A stretch of 64,000 nucleotides of DNA from positions 10,742,525 to 10,806,524 of the forward strand of contig OX246747.1 in NCBI GenBank assembly GCA_945910005.1. The letters run 5' to 3'. A model generated the notes under the pieces. That model was not told where the DNA came from. It searched no databases and saw only the letters and a program-made list of their open reading frames with translations. Made by a program: the position numbers and the translations under genes. Source of the stretch: Isoperla grammatica (lineage: Eukaryota; Arthropoda; Insecta; Plecoptera; Perlodidae). This document shows, one piece after another, positions 9,487-19,186 of this stretch. The first letter of the stretch is position 1, and every line of letters begins with the position of its first letter.

Positions 9487-10311
9487 TCACAAGCTTCGAG
9501 AGCAGGTGGTGCGGTCACTTGCGTGCATAAAAACACCGCTCCAGCAACACGGTGAGGTGGTGGATGCCCTTACTACATATTTTGAACACAAGGGTAAATC
9601 AGCGTTAGATCAAGACATTGTTACAGACAGACAGATAATGGACTTGCCTGTCAAGGAGCATGCTGAGACTGAAGAGCTAGTACAGACAGACAGATAATGG
9701 ACTCGCCTGTCAAGGAGCATGCTGTGATTGAAGAGCTAGTACAGACAGACAGATAATGGACTCGCATGTCAAGGAGCATGCTGAGATTGAAGAGCTAGTA
9801 CAGACAGACAGATAATGGACTCGCCTGTCAAGGAGCATTCTGAGACTGAAGAGCTAGTACAGACAGACAGATAATGGACTCGCCTGTCAAGGAGCATGCT
9901 GAGATTGAAGAGCTAGTACAGACAGACAGATAATGGACTCGCCTGTCAAGGAGCATGCTGTGATTGAAGAGCTAGTACAGACAGACAGATAATGGACTCG
10001 CCTGTCAAGGAGCATGCTGAGATTGAAGAGCTAGTACATACAGACAGATAATGGACTCGCCTGTCAAGGAGCATGCTGAGATTGATGAGCTAGTACAGAC
10101 AGACAGATAATGGACTCGCCTGTCAAGGAGCATGCTGTGATTGAAGAGCTAGTATGACAGACAGATAATGGACTCGCCTGTCAAGGAGCATGCTGAGATT
10201 GAAGAGCTAGTACAGACAGACAGATAATGGACTCGCCTGTCAAGGAGCATGCTGAGATTAAAGAGCTAGAAGAAAAAATACATAAGAGATCCAGCATTTA
10301 AATTAAATCTC
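9487..10311 (+). pseudogene. DUF4806-type gene, exon 3 with repeat expansion
   Basis: Following the acceptor TTTTCACTTTTCAG, the exon reads EQVVRSLACIKTPLQQHGEV, then DALTTYFEHKGKSALDQDIV and LPVKEHAETEEL. That is the coiled helix plus start of the DUF4806 domain as I remember it. A 59 bp repeat then expands the LPVKEHAEIEEL segment eleven-fold; 59 is not a multiple of 3, so it destroys the frame. After the array the domain resumes as ELEEKI and, in another frame, RDPAFKLNLVR, ending at CTC|GTAAGA (10,312). The globular C-terminal exon of the domain is not found downstream. The gene was recognisable and spliced before the repeat grew. Confidence 0.65.
9637..10260 (+). repeat. 59 bp minisatellite, 11 units
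   Basis: The unit contains AATGGACTCGCCTGTCAAGG and GAGCATGCTGAGATTGAAGA, and each junction carries ACAGACAGACAGATAA. Unit starts at AATGGACT are near 9,637, 9,696, 9,755, 9,814, 9,873, 9,932, 9,991, 10,050, 10,109, 10,166 and 10,225. The short ACAG repeat at the unit border probably seeded slippage. Variants such as GTGATTG versus GAGATTG alternate between units. Confidence 0.95.
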
Positions 10312-10351
10312 GTAAGAATTGTGCCCATATTCTTCATAGAAACCAAATACT

Positions 10352-10476
10352 TTTTTTTTTTTTTTTTTATGGGGCTTAACGTCTCATATTTATGCAACGA
10401 TGGCTAATCGAGACGATGAGCGGGTGATAATGAAGATGAGAAAGATGATAATGAAGAATAAAGCCACATCCGAATC
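10352..10476 (-). repeat. SINE, 5'-truncated copy with poly-A tail
   Basis: Only the tail-proximal third of the SINE is present, next to a run of 18 T (a poly-A tail in the element's minus sense). The 14 bp duplication AGAAACCAAATACT flanks it (10,338-10,351 and 10,477-10,490). This is a classic truncated reverse-transcribed insertion and fixes the element's 5' and 3' ends. Confidence 0.9.
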
Positions 10477-10801
10477 AGAAACCAAATACTGTTTGTGTTA
10501 CTGACGAACTGTGTTTCTCCTAATGACTGTGTCGTGCACGTGCGCATGTAGTTATATCCTTTCTACACGTTACATACGTTTAGTTTTTTTTTTTTAGATG
10601 TAAGCCTATGTAAATGCTTTGCAATTTATGTCTTTAGGCTACTAGCAATTAGGCGATACTAACATGACCACCGATGACTAGTAGAACCACAATCATTTGA
10701 ATACAATACATGTATTAAATGATTTTCATTTGTCTGTCCTTTACATAGATAGCGCAAATCAGAAGGTGTGGGGGAACAAATGTCGCAGATGCTGTGAATT
10801 T

Positions 10802-11092
10802 GATTATTTGGGCTTAACGTCTCATATTTTTGCAACGAGGCTAATCGAGACAATGAGTGGGTGATATATGAAGATGAAATATGGGGCTGTTTGGAGGAAA
10901 AGGGCAAGTAGGAGGGAGCGTGAGAAAAGGGGAGGGGATTTGGGTGTGGACTGCACTTCGTCTGACTTCTCCTCCTCGACCAGTCCGGCTAGGGTGGCCC
11001 TACCAGAAGCATACGCTTCCGCCGGCATAGCTCTCGGGATCAACAAAGCATGCAAACCTGCCCACCAGGATAAGGCAGCGGTCCCTGGGCAG
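10802..11092 (-). repeat. SINE, variant B
   Basis: It runs from TTGATTATTTGGGCTTAACG to CCCTGGGCAGG with the full purine-rich body. I see no convincing flanking duplication. Confidence 0.9.
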
Positions 11093-11805
11093 GGTCAACC
11101 GACGGAAACGAATCTCTCGACTAGAGTAGACACGCAAAACCGGTTGTTGGGTCGTCTAGTATACAGCTACATATAAATAACTGAAACTATAAACTCTGCG
11201 TAATATTTACTATTCATTTACTTTTATTTCATTTTTTTAGAGATAAAAACACTGACCTACTTCCTTCTTTTACAACAATACACATTCTGTCTTTTCACCG
11301 CCTTCTTACTATTTCCATTCCTATAACTTGTTCTAAATACTCCACGGTCTTCTTGATGCTTTATACAATTCCAATTACACTGCCTTCTTACTATTTCCAT
11401 TTCTATTAGTCAAGGTCTACTTGAAATCAAGTAGACCTTGCCTATAACTTCAATACTAATCTTAACTACTAGTAGCTATAGTGTAAGCAAGCACACCGTG
11501 ACACGGTCTATTGCTAAATGACCAATAACGAACGAAGCATAAGATTATTCAAAAACATAACTGCGTTAATGGAGTAACTGTTTCTTAACCGAACAACACC
11601 CCATTCGACTACAGGACACGCTCAGGCCGGCATTAACTTATTTTATTGTAGTTAAGGCTAGTAACTTATTTTATTTTATTGTTATTTTCCTGTCCCATGA
11701 AAGGACAGGAATGCCAGTGTAGGGTTATGGGCATGTCCATACCCTCTTTGGTCTACAGGTACAAACAATTATACAAAGAAAGTTACAAAGTTAAATAGAT
11801 GGAGA
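11093..11805. other. Intergenic DNA with a perfect hairpin
   Basis: No gene. CAAGGTCTACTTGA at 11,411-11,424 is followed, after AA, by its exact reverse complement to 11,440. The phrase GCCTTCTTACTATTTCCATT occurs twice, near 11,301 and 11,381, so the hairpin lies beside a partial duplication. Confidence 0.55.
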
Positions 11806-12068
11806 TAGATATTTGGGCTTAACGTCTCATATTTTTGCAACGAGACTAATCGAGACAATGAGTGGGTGATATATGAAGATGAAATATGGGGCTGTTTGGA
11901 AAAGGAAAGGGGATTGGGGTGTGGACTGCGCTTCGTCAGACTTCTCCTCCTCAAACAGTCCGGCTAGGGTGGCCCTACCAGAAGCATACGCTTCCGCCGG
12001 CATAGCTCTCGGGATCACAAAAGCACGCAAACCTGCCCACCACGATAAGGTAGCAGTCCCTGGGCAGG
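11806..12068 (-). repeat. SINE, variant B, internally shortened
   Basis: A B copy lacking part of the purine-rich middle. The 14 bp duplication TAAATAGATGGAGA flanks it (11,792-11,805 and 12,069-12,082). Confidence 0.9.
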
Positions 12069-12097
12069 TAAATAGATGGAGAGAAAGTTATATTTGA

Positions 12098-12409
12098 TTG
12101 ATTGATTATTTGGGCTAAACGTCTCATATTTTTGCAACGAGGCTAATCGAGACAATGAGTGGGTGATATATGAAGATGAAATAGGGGGGTGTTTGGAGGA
12201 CAGGGTCAAGTAGGAGGGCGGGGAAGAAAAGGAAAGGGGAGAAAACGGGAGTGGGGAGGATGTGGACTGCATTTCTTCTGACTTCTCCTCCTCGACCTGT
12301 CCGGCTAGGGTGGCCCTACCAGAAGCATACGCTTCCGCCGACATAGCTCTCGGGATCACCAAAGCACGCAAACCTGCCCACCACGATAAGGTAGCAGTCC
12401 CTGGGCAGG
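12098..12409 (-). repeat. SINE, variant B
   Basis: It runs from TGATTATTTGGGCTAAACGT to CCTGGGCAGG, only 30 bp from the previous copy and in the same orientation. No clear duplication. Confidence 0.9.
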
Positions 12410-13231
12410 ACACTGTTTAAAAAACACAGGATTTAAGATTGAATAATTATCATTATTCCAACCTTGTTTCCACATCCCTCTCAGTGTTGCCTCCGCTATC
12501 CAAACTTTCGATACAAATAACATCCGGACCCGTAGTGTAGGGAATGTTATAATTTCTTTAATCCAGACCTACGTGCACTCAAATTGTAAGAATTGTTATC
12601 TAAGCTTAGTTGTTGCCATGTGATACGGGCCTAGGCCAATATTGTATTGGACTTTCTGTCATGTGATTAATTATTAATTGATTAATATTATCTCATGGTA
12701 ATGCTAATACATCTTTTGAGTGAGTTTGAAGTGGCAAAGTTGGCCAATGATTTTATGCTAGCTGGGCAATTTCACCTTTAAAATTGATGAAAATTGTCTC
12801 ACAACTGCTTTAATAATTAATACTCCGCTAATATCGGTGTAATAAATAACTTAAATTTAATTTTTAATCCATCCAAACACTTTTTTATGTCTTGGATGAT
12901 GAAAAGTTTGAGGATTGCATTTCTCTAACAATATGAAAGAAAACAATCGATATCATTTTCAAATCCTTTACCTTTATTAATTAATCTAAGTGATATTAGG
13001 CTTAACTACAGTAGTTTTTGCGGCCTAGCAAATTGTTTCTTGGTTTAAAGGGCCATAGATTGACCTTTATTAATTTATCAAAGTGATATTAGGCTTACTA
13101 CAATAGTTTTTGCGGTCTACCAAATTGTTTCTTGGTTTAAAGGGCCATGGATAGACACTCGTCCCGTGTTCAAAGCGCCGTTGCCCTCGCTGCCGTGTTC
13201 AAATAAACCGCGAGTTTAGATCCAAAATGGC
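12410..13231. other. AT-rich DNA with a 93 bp tandem duplication
   Basis: No gene. The segments 12,970-13,062 and 13,063-13,155 are diverged copies of each other; both contain AAATTGTTTCTTGGTTTAAA and GTGATATTAGGCTTA. Confidence 0.6.
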
Positions 13232-13242
13232 GTTCCTATGTT

Positions 13243-13606
13243 GATAGATTGATTAATGGGGCTTAACGTCTCATATTTTGCAACAATGGCTAATCGAGGC
13301 GATAAGCGGGTGATAATGAAGATGAGAAAGATGATGATGAAGAATAACGCCACATCCGAATCAGATCCGTTGTACGTAGCGTGGGTCGTCATACGGGAAG
13401 CCAGCAAGGGAGGGCAGGGCCAAGTGGGAGGAGAAATATTCAGTGGGACAGTGGCGGGGAGGGACAGGGTCTCCTTTTGTCGCCTCTTACGACTAGAAGA
13501 GTCACTCTGGGCCTATTCTACCCCGGGCCGAGACGGGTTTCCTTTCGTCGCCTCTTACGACTAGCAGAGTCACTCTGGGCCTATTCTTCCCCGGGCTCAG
13601 ACGGGA
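13243..13606 (-). repeat. SINE, variant C (GTCGCCTCTTACGAC body)
   Basis: The tail half is like variant A, but the head is replaced by two tandem copies of a segment with CGTCGCCTCTTACGACTAG and GGGCCTATTCTACCCCGGGC. That motif resembles, from memory, the 3' end of widespread invertebrate repeats related to Helentrons or pearl elements. A partial duplication GTTCCTATGTT flanks it. Confidence 0.85.
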
Positions 13607-13621
13607 AGTTCCTATGTTAGA

Positions 13622-13928
13622 TTGATTGATATTTGGGCTTAACGTCTTATATTTATGCAACTAGGCTAATCAAGACGATGAGTGGGTGATAATGAAGATG
13701 AAATTGGGGGCTCTTTGGAGGAAAGGGGCAAGTAGGAGGGCGCGTGAGGAAAAGAGAAAGGGGAGGAAAGGGGATTGGGGTTTGGACTGCACTTCGTCTG
13801 ACTTCTCCTCTTCGACCAGTCCGGCTAGGGTGGCCCTACCAGAGGCATACGCTTCCGCCGGCATAGCTCTCGGGATCAACAAAGCACGCAAACCTGCCCA
13901 CCACGATAAGGTAGTAGTCCCCGGGCAG
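13622..13928 (-). repeat. SINE, variant B
   Basis: A full B copy flanked by GTTC(C/T)TATGTTAGA (13,608-13,621 and 13,929-13,942). It landed beside the variant C copy, in the same short target. Confidence 0.9.
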
Positions 13929-14022
13929 GTTCTTATGTTAGAAGTGTATTGGATGACCTTACTTGGTCATCGGCCTGTGGCGCTAGTAGCGAAGCCTAGC
14001 GGCAATCCAGTATTATTCTTCA

Positions 14023-14158
14023 AGATGAGCGATTACCAACGTAGAGGAGTTGTCAAAGCGATGATGCTATTAAAAATGATGCAGACTAATGCCAAAGCAT
14101 TTAAAAGACTAGCACAAGCTAGAAAGACAAGAATCCAACTTCGAATTGCGTTACTTTA
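14023..14158 (+). pseudogene. Short ORF upstream of the Harbinger transposase
   Basis: MSDYQRRGVVKAMMLLKMMQ begins a 45-codon basic frame ending TRIQLRIALL. It lies between a SINE and the first recognisable transposase exon and could be the N-terminal exon. I cannot align it to a known family by eye. Confidence 0.3.
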
Positions 14159-14547
14159 AGCCCTACTAGCTTGTGTAGCCAATGTATGTCTACACACCAA
14201 TTTTAATTGTAGCTCGCATGAATGTCTTTTAATAATAGGCCCAACCTTACAGGCCCAAAAATGTAGGCCTATCCCATCAGATTAAAAAAAACAGTGTTTA
14301 CTACTGTCAGATGGAGTTTTTTAGCCCAATAGTGGGGCTAGTTATAGGTAGGGACTACACCACAACGAAAGAACACCTTCGTGTGAGTCAGGAGTCTTTT
14401 TTAATTTTGTGTGCCAAATTGAAGTGAAACAAACCGAAGAACCACGGATGGGCACCCGAATTTGAGGTTGGCAAGCTGTAGATCTAGGGCCTATTATGCG
14501 TCTCTCATTAATTGATTGATTTTTAGCAAAACATGTATTTTATTCTA

Positions 14548-15785
14548 GTCGATGGTATTCCTATACTGGCTGGCCACTGGCACTTGTTTCAGAGTGGTTG
14601 CACATTGCCTCCACCTAGCAAGGTCGACCACACACATGATTTGTGCCAATGTGTTAAACGACATGCTAAACCTGGTCAACCAGATAATTAGGCTTCCTGC
14701 CGAGGAGGAAATGCACCTCATCGGCAGAGGGTTCGAGGAGCTGGCATGATTAATGGGGCTTAACGTCTCATATTTATGCAACGATGGCTAATCGAGACGA
14801 TGAGCGGGTGATAATGAAGATGAGAAAGATGATAATGAAGAATAAAGCCACATCCGAATCAGATCCATTGTACGTCGCGTGAGTCGTCATACGGGAGTCC
14901 AGCAAGGGAGGGCAGGGCCAAGTGGGAGGAGAAATATTCAATGGGACAGTGGGGGGGAAAGGGGATTGGGGTGTGGACTGCACTTCGTCTGACTTCTCCT
15001 CCTCGACCAGTCCGGCAAGGGTGGCCCTACCAGAAGCATACGCTTCCGCTGGCATAGCTCTCGGGATCAACAAAGCTCGCAAACCTGCCCACCACGATAA
15101 GGTGGCAGTCGATTGATATTTGGGCTTAACGTCTCATATTTTTGCAACGAGGCTAATCGAGACAATGAGTGGGTGATATATGAAAATGAAATATGGGGCT
15201 GTTTGGAGGAAAGGGGTCCCTGGGCAGGTCGAGGAGCTGGCAGGAAGCCCAGTTTACGGTAGAGCTGTTGGAGCCATCGATATGTGTCAGGTTCGCACAC
15301 TGGTCCCAACAGCGCTACAAGACCAATACATCAATCGCAAACTATACTACTCTATTAATTTGCAAGGTGTGGTAGACCACAGGGGCTTTTTCATAGACAT
15401 AAATGCTGGGTTCCCAGGTTCCGCCACGACATGAGAGTTCTGCGTCACAGCCACATTTGAGGGACGGCTACTTATCCACCAGAAGGTTTCTTCATTCTGC
15501 GCCATGGGGGCTACCAAACCCGGCTGCATCCCATCTGTATGGTCACTCCCTTCAGAGCCCCCCTTACTGCTGACCAGAGCAATGTCAACCACCATCACAG
15601 TAAAGCTCGTTGTGTGGTTGAAAGAGCTCTTGGGATGATGCAGGTAAGGTGGAGGGCAATCTACACCAAGGCTCAGGAGGTGAAACTTAAAACAGCAGTT
15701 TAAGTCATCGCCGCTTGTGCAGTGATGCACAACATTTGTTTGACAGCAGGGGATGTGTTACGGGTTCAATTCACCGGCGGATTGA
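14548..15785 (+). pseudogene. PIF/Harbinger (HARBI1-like) transposase, broken
   Basis: DDE-type nuclease of a cut-and-paste transposon. After a TATTCTAG acceptor it reads FLYWLATGTCFRVV (helix-turn-helix-like), LPAEEEMHLIGRGFEELA, then, past a nested SINE pair, GSPVYGRAVGAIDMCQVR (first catalytic Asp), DQYINRKLYYSINLQGVVDH and DINAGFPGS. After a frameshift near 15,430 it continues RVLRHSHI, stop, ILRHGGYQTR where the family has GDxGY, so the second catalytic Asp is lost. ARCVVERALGMM supplies the Glu, then a stop, then CAVMHNICL. A further piece, VEGVAFRNLLLNLHTMYRNK, follows at 15,869-15,932 after another SINE scrap. One frameshift, two stops and a lost catalytic residue make it dead. Confidence 0.85.
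14747..15228 (-). repeat. SINE, variant A, inside the transposase exon, with a second SINE nested in it
   Basis: The 14 bp duplication TCGAGGAGCTGGCA (14,733-14,746 and 15,229-15,242) flanks an A copy. The copy is itself broken between GGTGGCAGTC and CCTGGGCAGG by a 5'-truncated B fragment at 15,111-15,217. Order of events: transposase, then A, then B. Removing the block restores the transposase frame (FEELA then GSPVY). Confidence 0.95.
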
Positions 15786-15853
15786 TTTGATATTTGGGCT
15801 TAACGTCTCATATTTTTGCAACGAGGCTAATCGAGACAATAAGTGGAGAGAAT
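15783..15853 (-). repeat. SINE, variant B, tail fragment
   Basis: About 70 bp from TTGATATTTGGGCTTAACGT to the ACAATAAGTGG stretch, inside the 3' part of the Harbinger transposase. Confidence 0.85.
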
Positions 15854-15944
15854 GCACAGATCAATCAAGTGGAAGGTGTAGCCTTCCGCAATCTACTGCT
15901 AAACCTACATACGATGTACCGAAACAAGGAACGAGAGGGCATTG

Positions 15945-16428
15945 TTTGATTGATTGGTATTTGGGCTCGTCTTATATTTTTGCAACTTGGCTAATCAAGA
16001 CGATGAGTGGGTGATAATGAAGATGAAATTGGGGGCTCTTTGGAGGAAAGGAGATTGGGGTGTGTACTGCATTTCGTCTGACTTCTCCTCCTCGACCTGT
16101 ACGGCTTGGGTGGCCCTACCAGAAGCATACGCTTCCGCCGGCATAGCTCTCGGGATCACCAAAGCACGCAAACCTGCCCACCACGATAAGGTAGCAGTCC
16201 CTGGGCAGGTCTTTGGAGGAAAGGGGCAAGTAGGAGGGCGCGTGAGGAAAGGGGAAAGGGGAGGAAAGGGGATTGGGGTGAGGACTGCACTTCGTCTGAC
16301 TTCTCCTCCTCGACCAGTCCGGCAAGGGTGGCCCTACCAGAAGCATACGCTTCCGCCGGCATAGCTCTCGGGATCAACAAAGCACGCAAACCTGCCCACC
16401 ACGATAAGGCAGCAGTCCCTGGGCAGGA
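15945..16428 (-). repeat. SINE, variant B, internally duplicated
   Basis: Two head regions (each ending CCTGGGCAGG, at about 16,208 and 16,427) share one tail. The outer unit is flanked by GAGAGGGCAT(T/C)G (15,933-15,944 and 16,429-16,440). Because the inner unit lacks a tail, unequal recombination between copies explains it better than a second insertion. Confidence 0.85.
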
Positions 16429-16544
16429 GAGAGGGCATCGTAGAATAACAACACATAAAATAAACAGTTGCTCATATTTATTCACATTTTTATTTTAATA
16501 TTTCATATTTTCTTCGTAGCTACAAAAAACCGAAAGTCTACTTG

Positions 16545-16782
16545 ATCTCCGCCTAGCGGAGGCTCGTCGAACTCGCAAGTTGGATCGTCGCAGTCCGTTC
16601 AACAGTGTTAAAAATCACGTTATTCAAACGTGTAACGTTTACGTGTTTTATATATTAGTTAACATGAGCTACAGCTTACATTTATATATAAAAGCTGTTT
16701 TTTTAGTGGGTGACAAAATAGTGGTTTTGGTTCCCTTGCGACGACCTAACTTGCGAGTTCGACGAGCCTCCTAGGCGGAGAT
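16545..16782. repeat. Fold-back element with 46-48 bp arms
   Basis: The left arm, 16,545-16,592 (from ATCTCCGCCTAG through CTCGTCGAACTCGCAAGTT), is nearly the reverse complement of 16,737-16,782, with about 145 bp between. This looks like a small inverted-repeat element. No certain duplication is visible at its edges. Confidence 0.75.
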
Positions 16783-17204
16783 GAAGAAAACCTTGCAAAA
16801 AACCATGATCTTGCAATTTTATTATTAAATGTGAAGCATAGATTTGTGGTCTTGTGGTTAATTATTCAATGCATAAAAAGCTAGGGCCAACCAGACCTAC
16901 TTTATGAAGTGAAGGCTGCAAGCCAGTAAAATTATAATATTTAAATTAACTAAAGGCTAGCATTACTAAAACTTTGTAGGGGAGAGGGTGAAGGGTTGAG
17001 ACACTTTTATTTTTTTAGTAAACTCTTTTGCATTATCTACCCATATATTTTAGCTACTTACAATAAAATTACAAATGGTGTAGGATAGTTAAAGATTAGT
17101 GTAAAAGTTTTTAACACTCTGCCTAGAGAACTTTTTGAAATTCCAAAATCCTCAGCAACAATCCTTATTGTCCCACCAACAGATAGAATAAGATGCCAAA
17201 GACT
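16783..17204. other. AT-rich DNA with a possible minus-strand HTH remnant
   Basis: Mostly featureless. On the minus strand at about 17,100-17,200 the frame reads GGTIRIVAEDFGISKSSLGR, a helix-turn-helix-like string similar to pogo/Psq-type or transposase N-termini. It is cut by the SINE at 17,205, and I cannot extend it. Confidence 0.3.
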
Positions 17205-17474
17205 GATTGATAGATTGATGTTTGGGCTTAACGTTTCATATTTTTGCAACTTGGCTAATCGAGACGATGAGTGGGTGAAATATGAAGATGAAATAGGGGG
17301 CTGTTTGGAGGAAAGGAGCAAGAAGGAAGGAAGTTTGGTGGGGGGATGATAGGGGAAGGGGGAGGAAAAGGGAGTGGGGAGGGTGTGGACTGCATTTCGT
17401 CTGGCTTCTCCTCCCTAGGGTGGCCCTACCAGAAGCATACGCTTCCTCCGACATAGCTCCAGAAATCATAAAAT
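17205..17474 (-). repeat. SINE, variant B, 5' truncated
   Basis: It starts with the GATTGATAGATTGATG tail and reaches CATAGCTCCAGAAATCAT, without the CCTGCCCAG head. Confidence 0.85.
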
Positions 17475-17858
17475 GAAAATGCCACTAAAGTTATATAGCT
17501 TGTCCCAAGTCTCCCGCTGTCCCAACCCTCCACCCTCTCCTTCTTGTTTTTCCAGTCAAAAGACAAAAGAAGAAGATGCCTACCAGCTCCCAGAAGGCAA
17601 CAGAGGAGGGGAAAGCTGCTCAGAAGGAACTGCAAGACGATTTCTTCCGACAGCAAGAAAATTTGTTAAAATTACAGTATGAGCAGGAGCAGAAAATGCA
17701 GGATAATATGAGGCAGCATATGCTTGCTGGCATGCACACTTCGATGGCAAACATTGCAAAGGCCATGATGGAAGGCTTAGGTTCCCTATTCCGGCAGAAA
17801 ACTATGCCTATGCTATATCAGCCACAGCCACCGATTACTTTTAATCCTTTTGCTGCTG

Positions 17859-18563
17859 ATTGATTGATTGATTAATGGGGCTTAACGTCTCTCATGATGA
17901 TTGATTAATGGGGCTTTACGTCTCATATTTATGCAACGATGGCTAATCGAGACGATGAGCGGGTGATAATGAAGATGAGAAAGATGATAATGAAGAATAA
18001 AGCCAAATCCGAATCAGATCCATTGTACGTCGCGTGAGTCGTCATACGGGAGTCCAGCAAGGGAGGGCAGGGCCAAGTGGGAGGGGAAATATTCAATGGG
18101 ACAGTGGGGGGGAAAGGGGATTGGGGTGTGGACTGCACTTCGTCTGACTTCTCCACCTCGACCAGTCCGGCTTGGGTGGCCCTACCAGAAGCATACGCTT
18201 CTGCCGGCATAGCTCTCGGGATCAACAAAGCACGCAAACCTGCCCACCACGATAAGGTGGCAGTCCCTGGGCAGGTTAACGTCTCTCATATTTTTGCAAC
18301 TAGGCTAATCGAGACGATGAGTGGGTGAAATATTAAAATGAAAAAGGGGGCATTTTGGAGGAAAGGGGCACGAAGGAGGGAGGGGAGGAAAGGGGAAGGG
18401 GGAGGAAAAGGTAGTGGAGATGTATATGGACTGCATTTCGTCTGACTTGAAATATTCAGTGGGAGAGTGGGACAGTGGGAGGGAACGGACAGGGTCTCTT
18501 TTCGTCGCCTCTTACGACTAGCAGAGTCACTCTGGGCCTATTCTTCCCCGGGCCTAGACGGGA
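17859..18563 (-). repeat. SINE, B/C composite, interrupted by a variant A copy
   Basis: Outer copy flanked by CTTTTGCTGCTG (17,847-17,858 and 18,564-18,575). Its tail and middle are B-like, but its head is the variant C segment CGTCGCCTCTTACGACTAG. It is cut at 17,896-18,275 by a younger A copy. Confidence 0.9.
17896..18275 (-). repeat. SINE, variant A, nested in another SINE
   Basis: A full-length copy with the 14 bp duplication TTAACGTCTCTCAT (17,882-17,895 and 18,276-18,289), made from the tail of the older host SINE. Confidence 0.95.
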
Positions 18564-18694
18564 CTTTTGCTGCTGCGTCACGCCCACCATCCTCTTCTCC
18601 GGCATCAAGCATGTCACCCGATTCTCTATCCCCAGAGGGTTCTTCGGGATCGTGGGTCTTCCCGCAATCCGATGACACACAATCACATCTTTAA

Positions 18695-19150
18695 TCTCCA
18701 TCCTCCTACTTACTTCCATTGCATTATGCAATGTTATAAATACTTAAATCATAAATGTTGTTGCAAATAACAAGGACAACAAAGTACGACTGAAGGTTTT
18801 TTATTTATTTCTTAGAGTGTCATGTAAAAGTCATTGATGCATAAATAAACATTTACAAATGTATTCCTATGTGTTCTTTCTTACCCTGCTTCCTCTTGAC
18901 ATCCTTCAATCAAGCCATTTGGCAGTCTGGGAATGTTTATTTCAACCAGCATCTCTTCATTTATTTATTTCAAATTTAAAAGTTCACAAAATTACCAAGA
19001 CTGGCAGTTGGCATACTATCTAAATATCTTTATTAACTAGACCTATACTTGCTAAGCTCTTATCGAAACTTGCTCTGAACTGTAGGAAAATTCCTGAATA
19101 AATATTCTTTTATTGAATTTTTTTGTTTTTTTTGAATTTATTGGGTTTAA
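18695..19150. other. AT-rich DNA
   Basis: Several AATAAA/ATTAAA-like strings; no gene seen. Confidence 0.5.
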
Positions 19151-19186
19151 GGGCGCTTCAACCAGTTAGGTCATTTTGCAAGACCC

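Larger units (their letters stand above)
17553..18690 (+). pseudogene. Coiled-coil ORF, possible Harbinger partner protein, split by SINEs
   Basis: After a pyrimidine-rich acceptor ending TTTTTCCAG, the frame gives KKKMPTSSQKATEEGKAAQK, a Gln/Glu-rich helix (QQENLLKLQYEQEQKMQDNM) and NPFAA. A SINE stack (17,859-18,563) flanked by CTTTTGCTGCTG interrupts. Beyond it the same frame gives a Ser/Pro-rich end, SRPPSSSPASSMSPDSLSPE, closing DTQSHL, stop. Removing the stack with one duplication joins the parts in frame. PIF/Harbinger elements carry a second gene with a Myb/SANT-like domain and such a coiled C-terminus; position on the same strand 2 kb after the transposase fits. The DNA-binding part is not found, so the assignment is inference. 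Confidence 0.5.

Noticed and set aside
9637..10260. CRISPR array
   Set aside because: Direct tandem repeats without unique spacers in animal DNA; a minisatellite.
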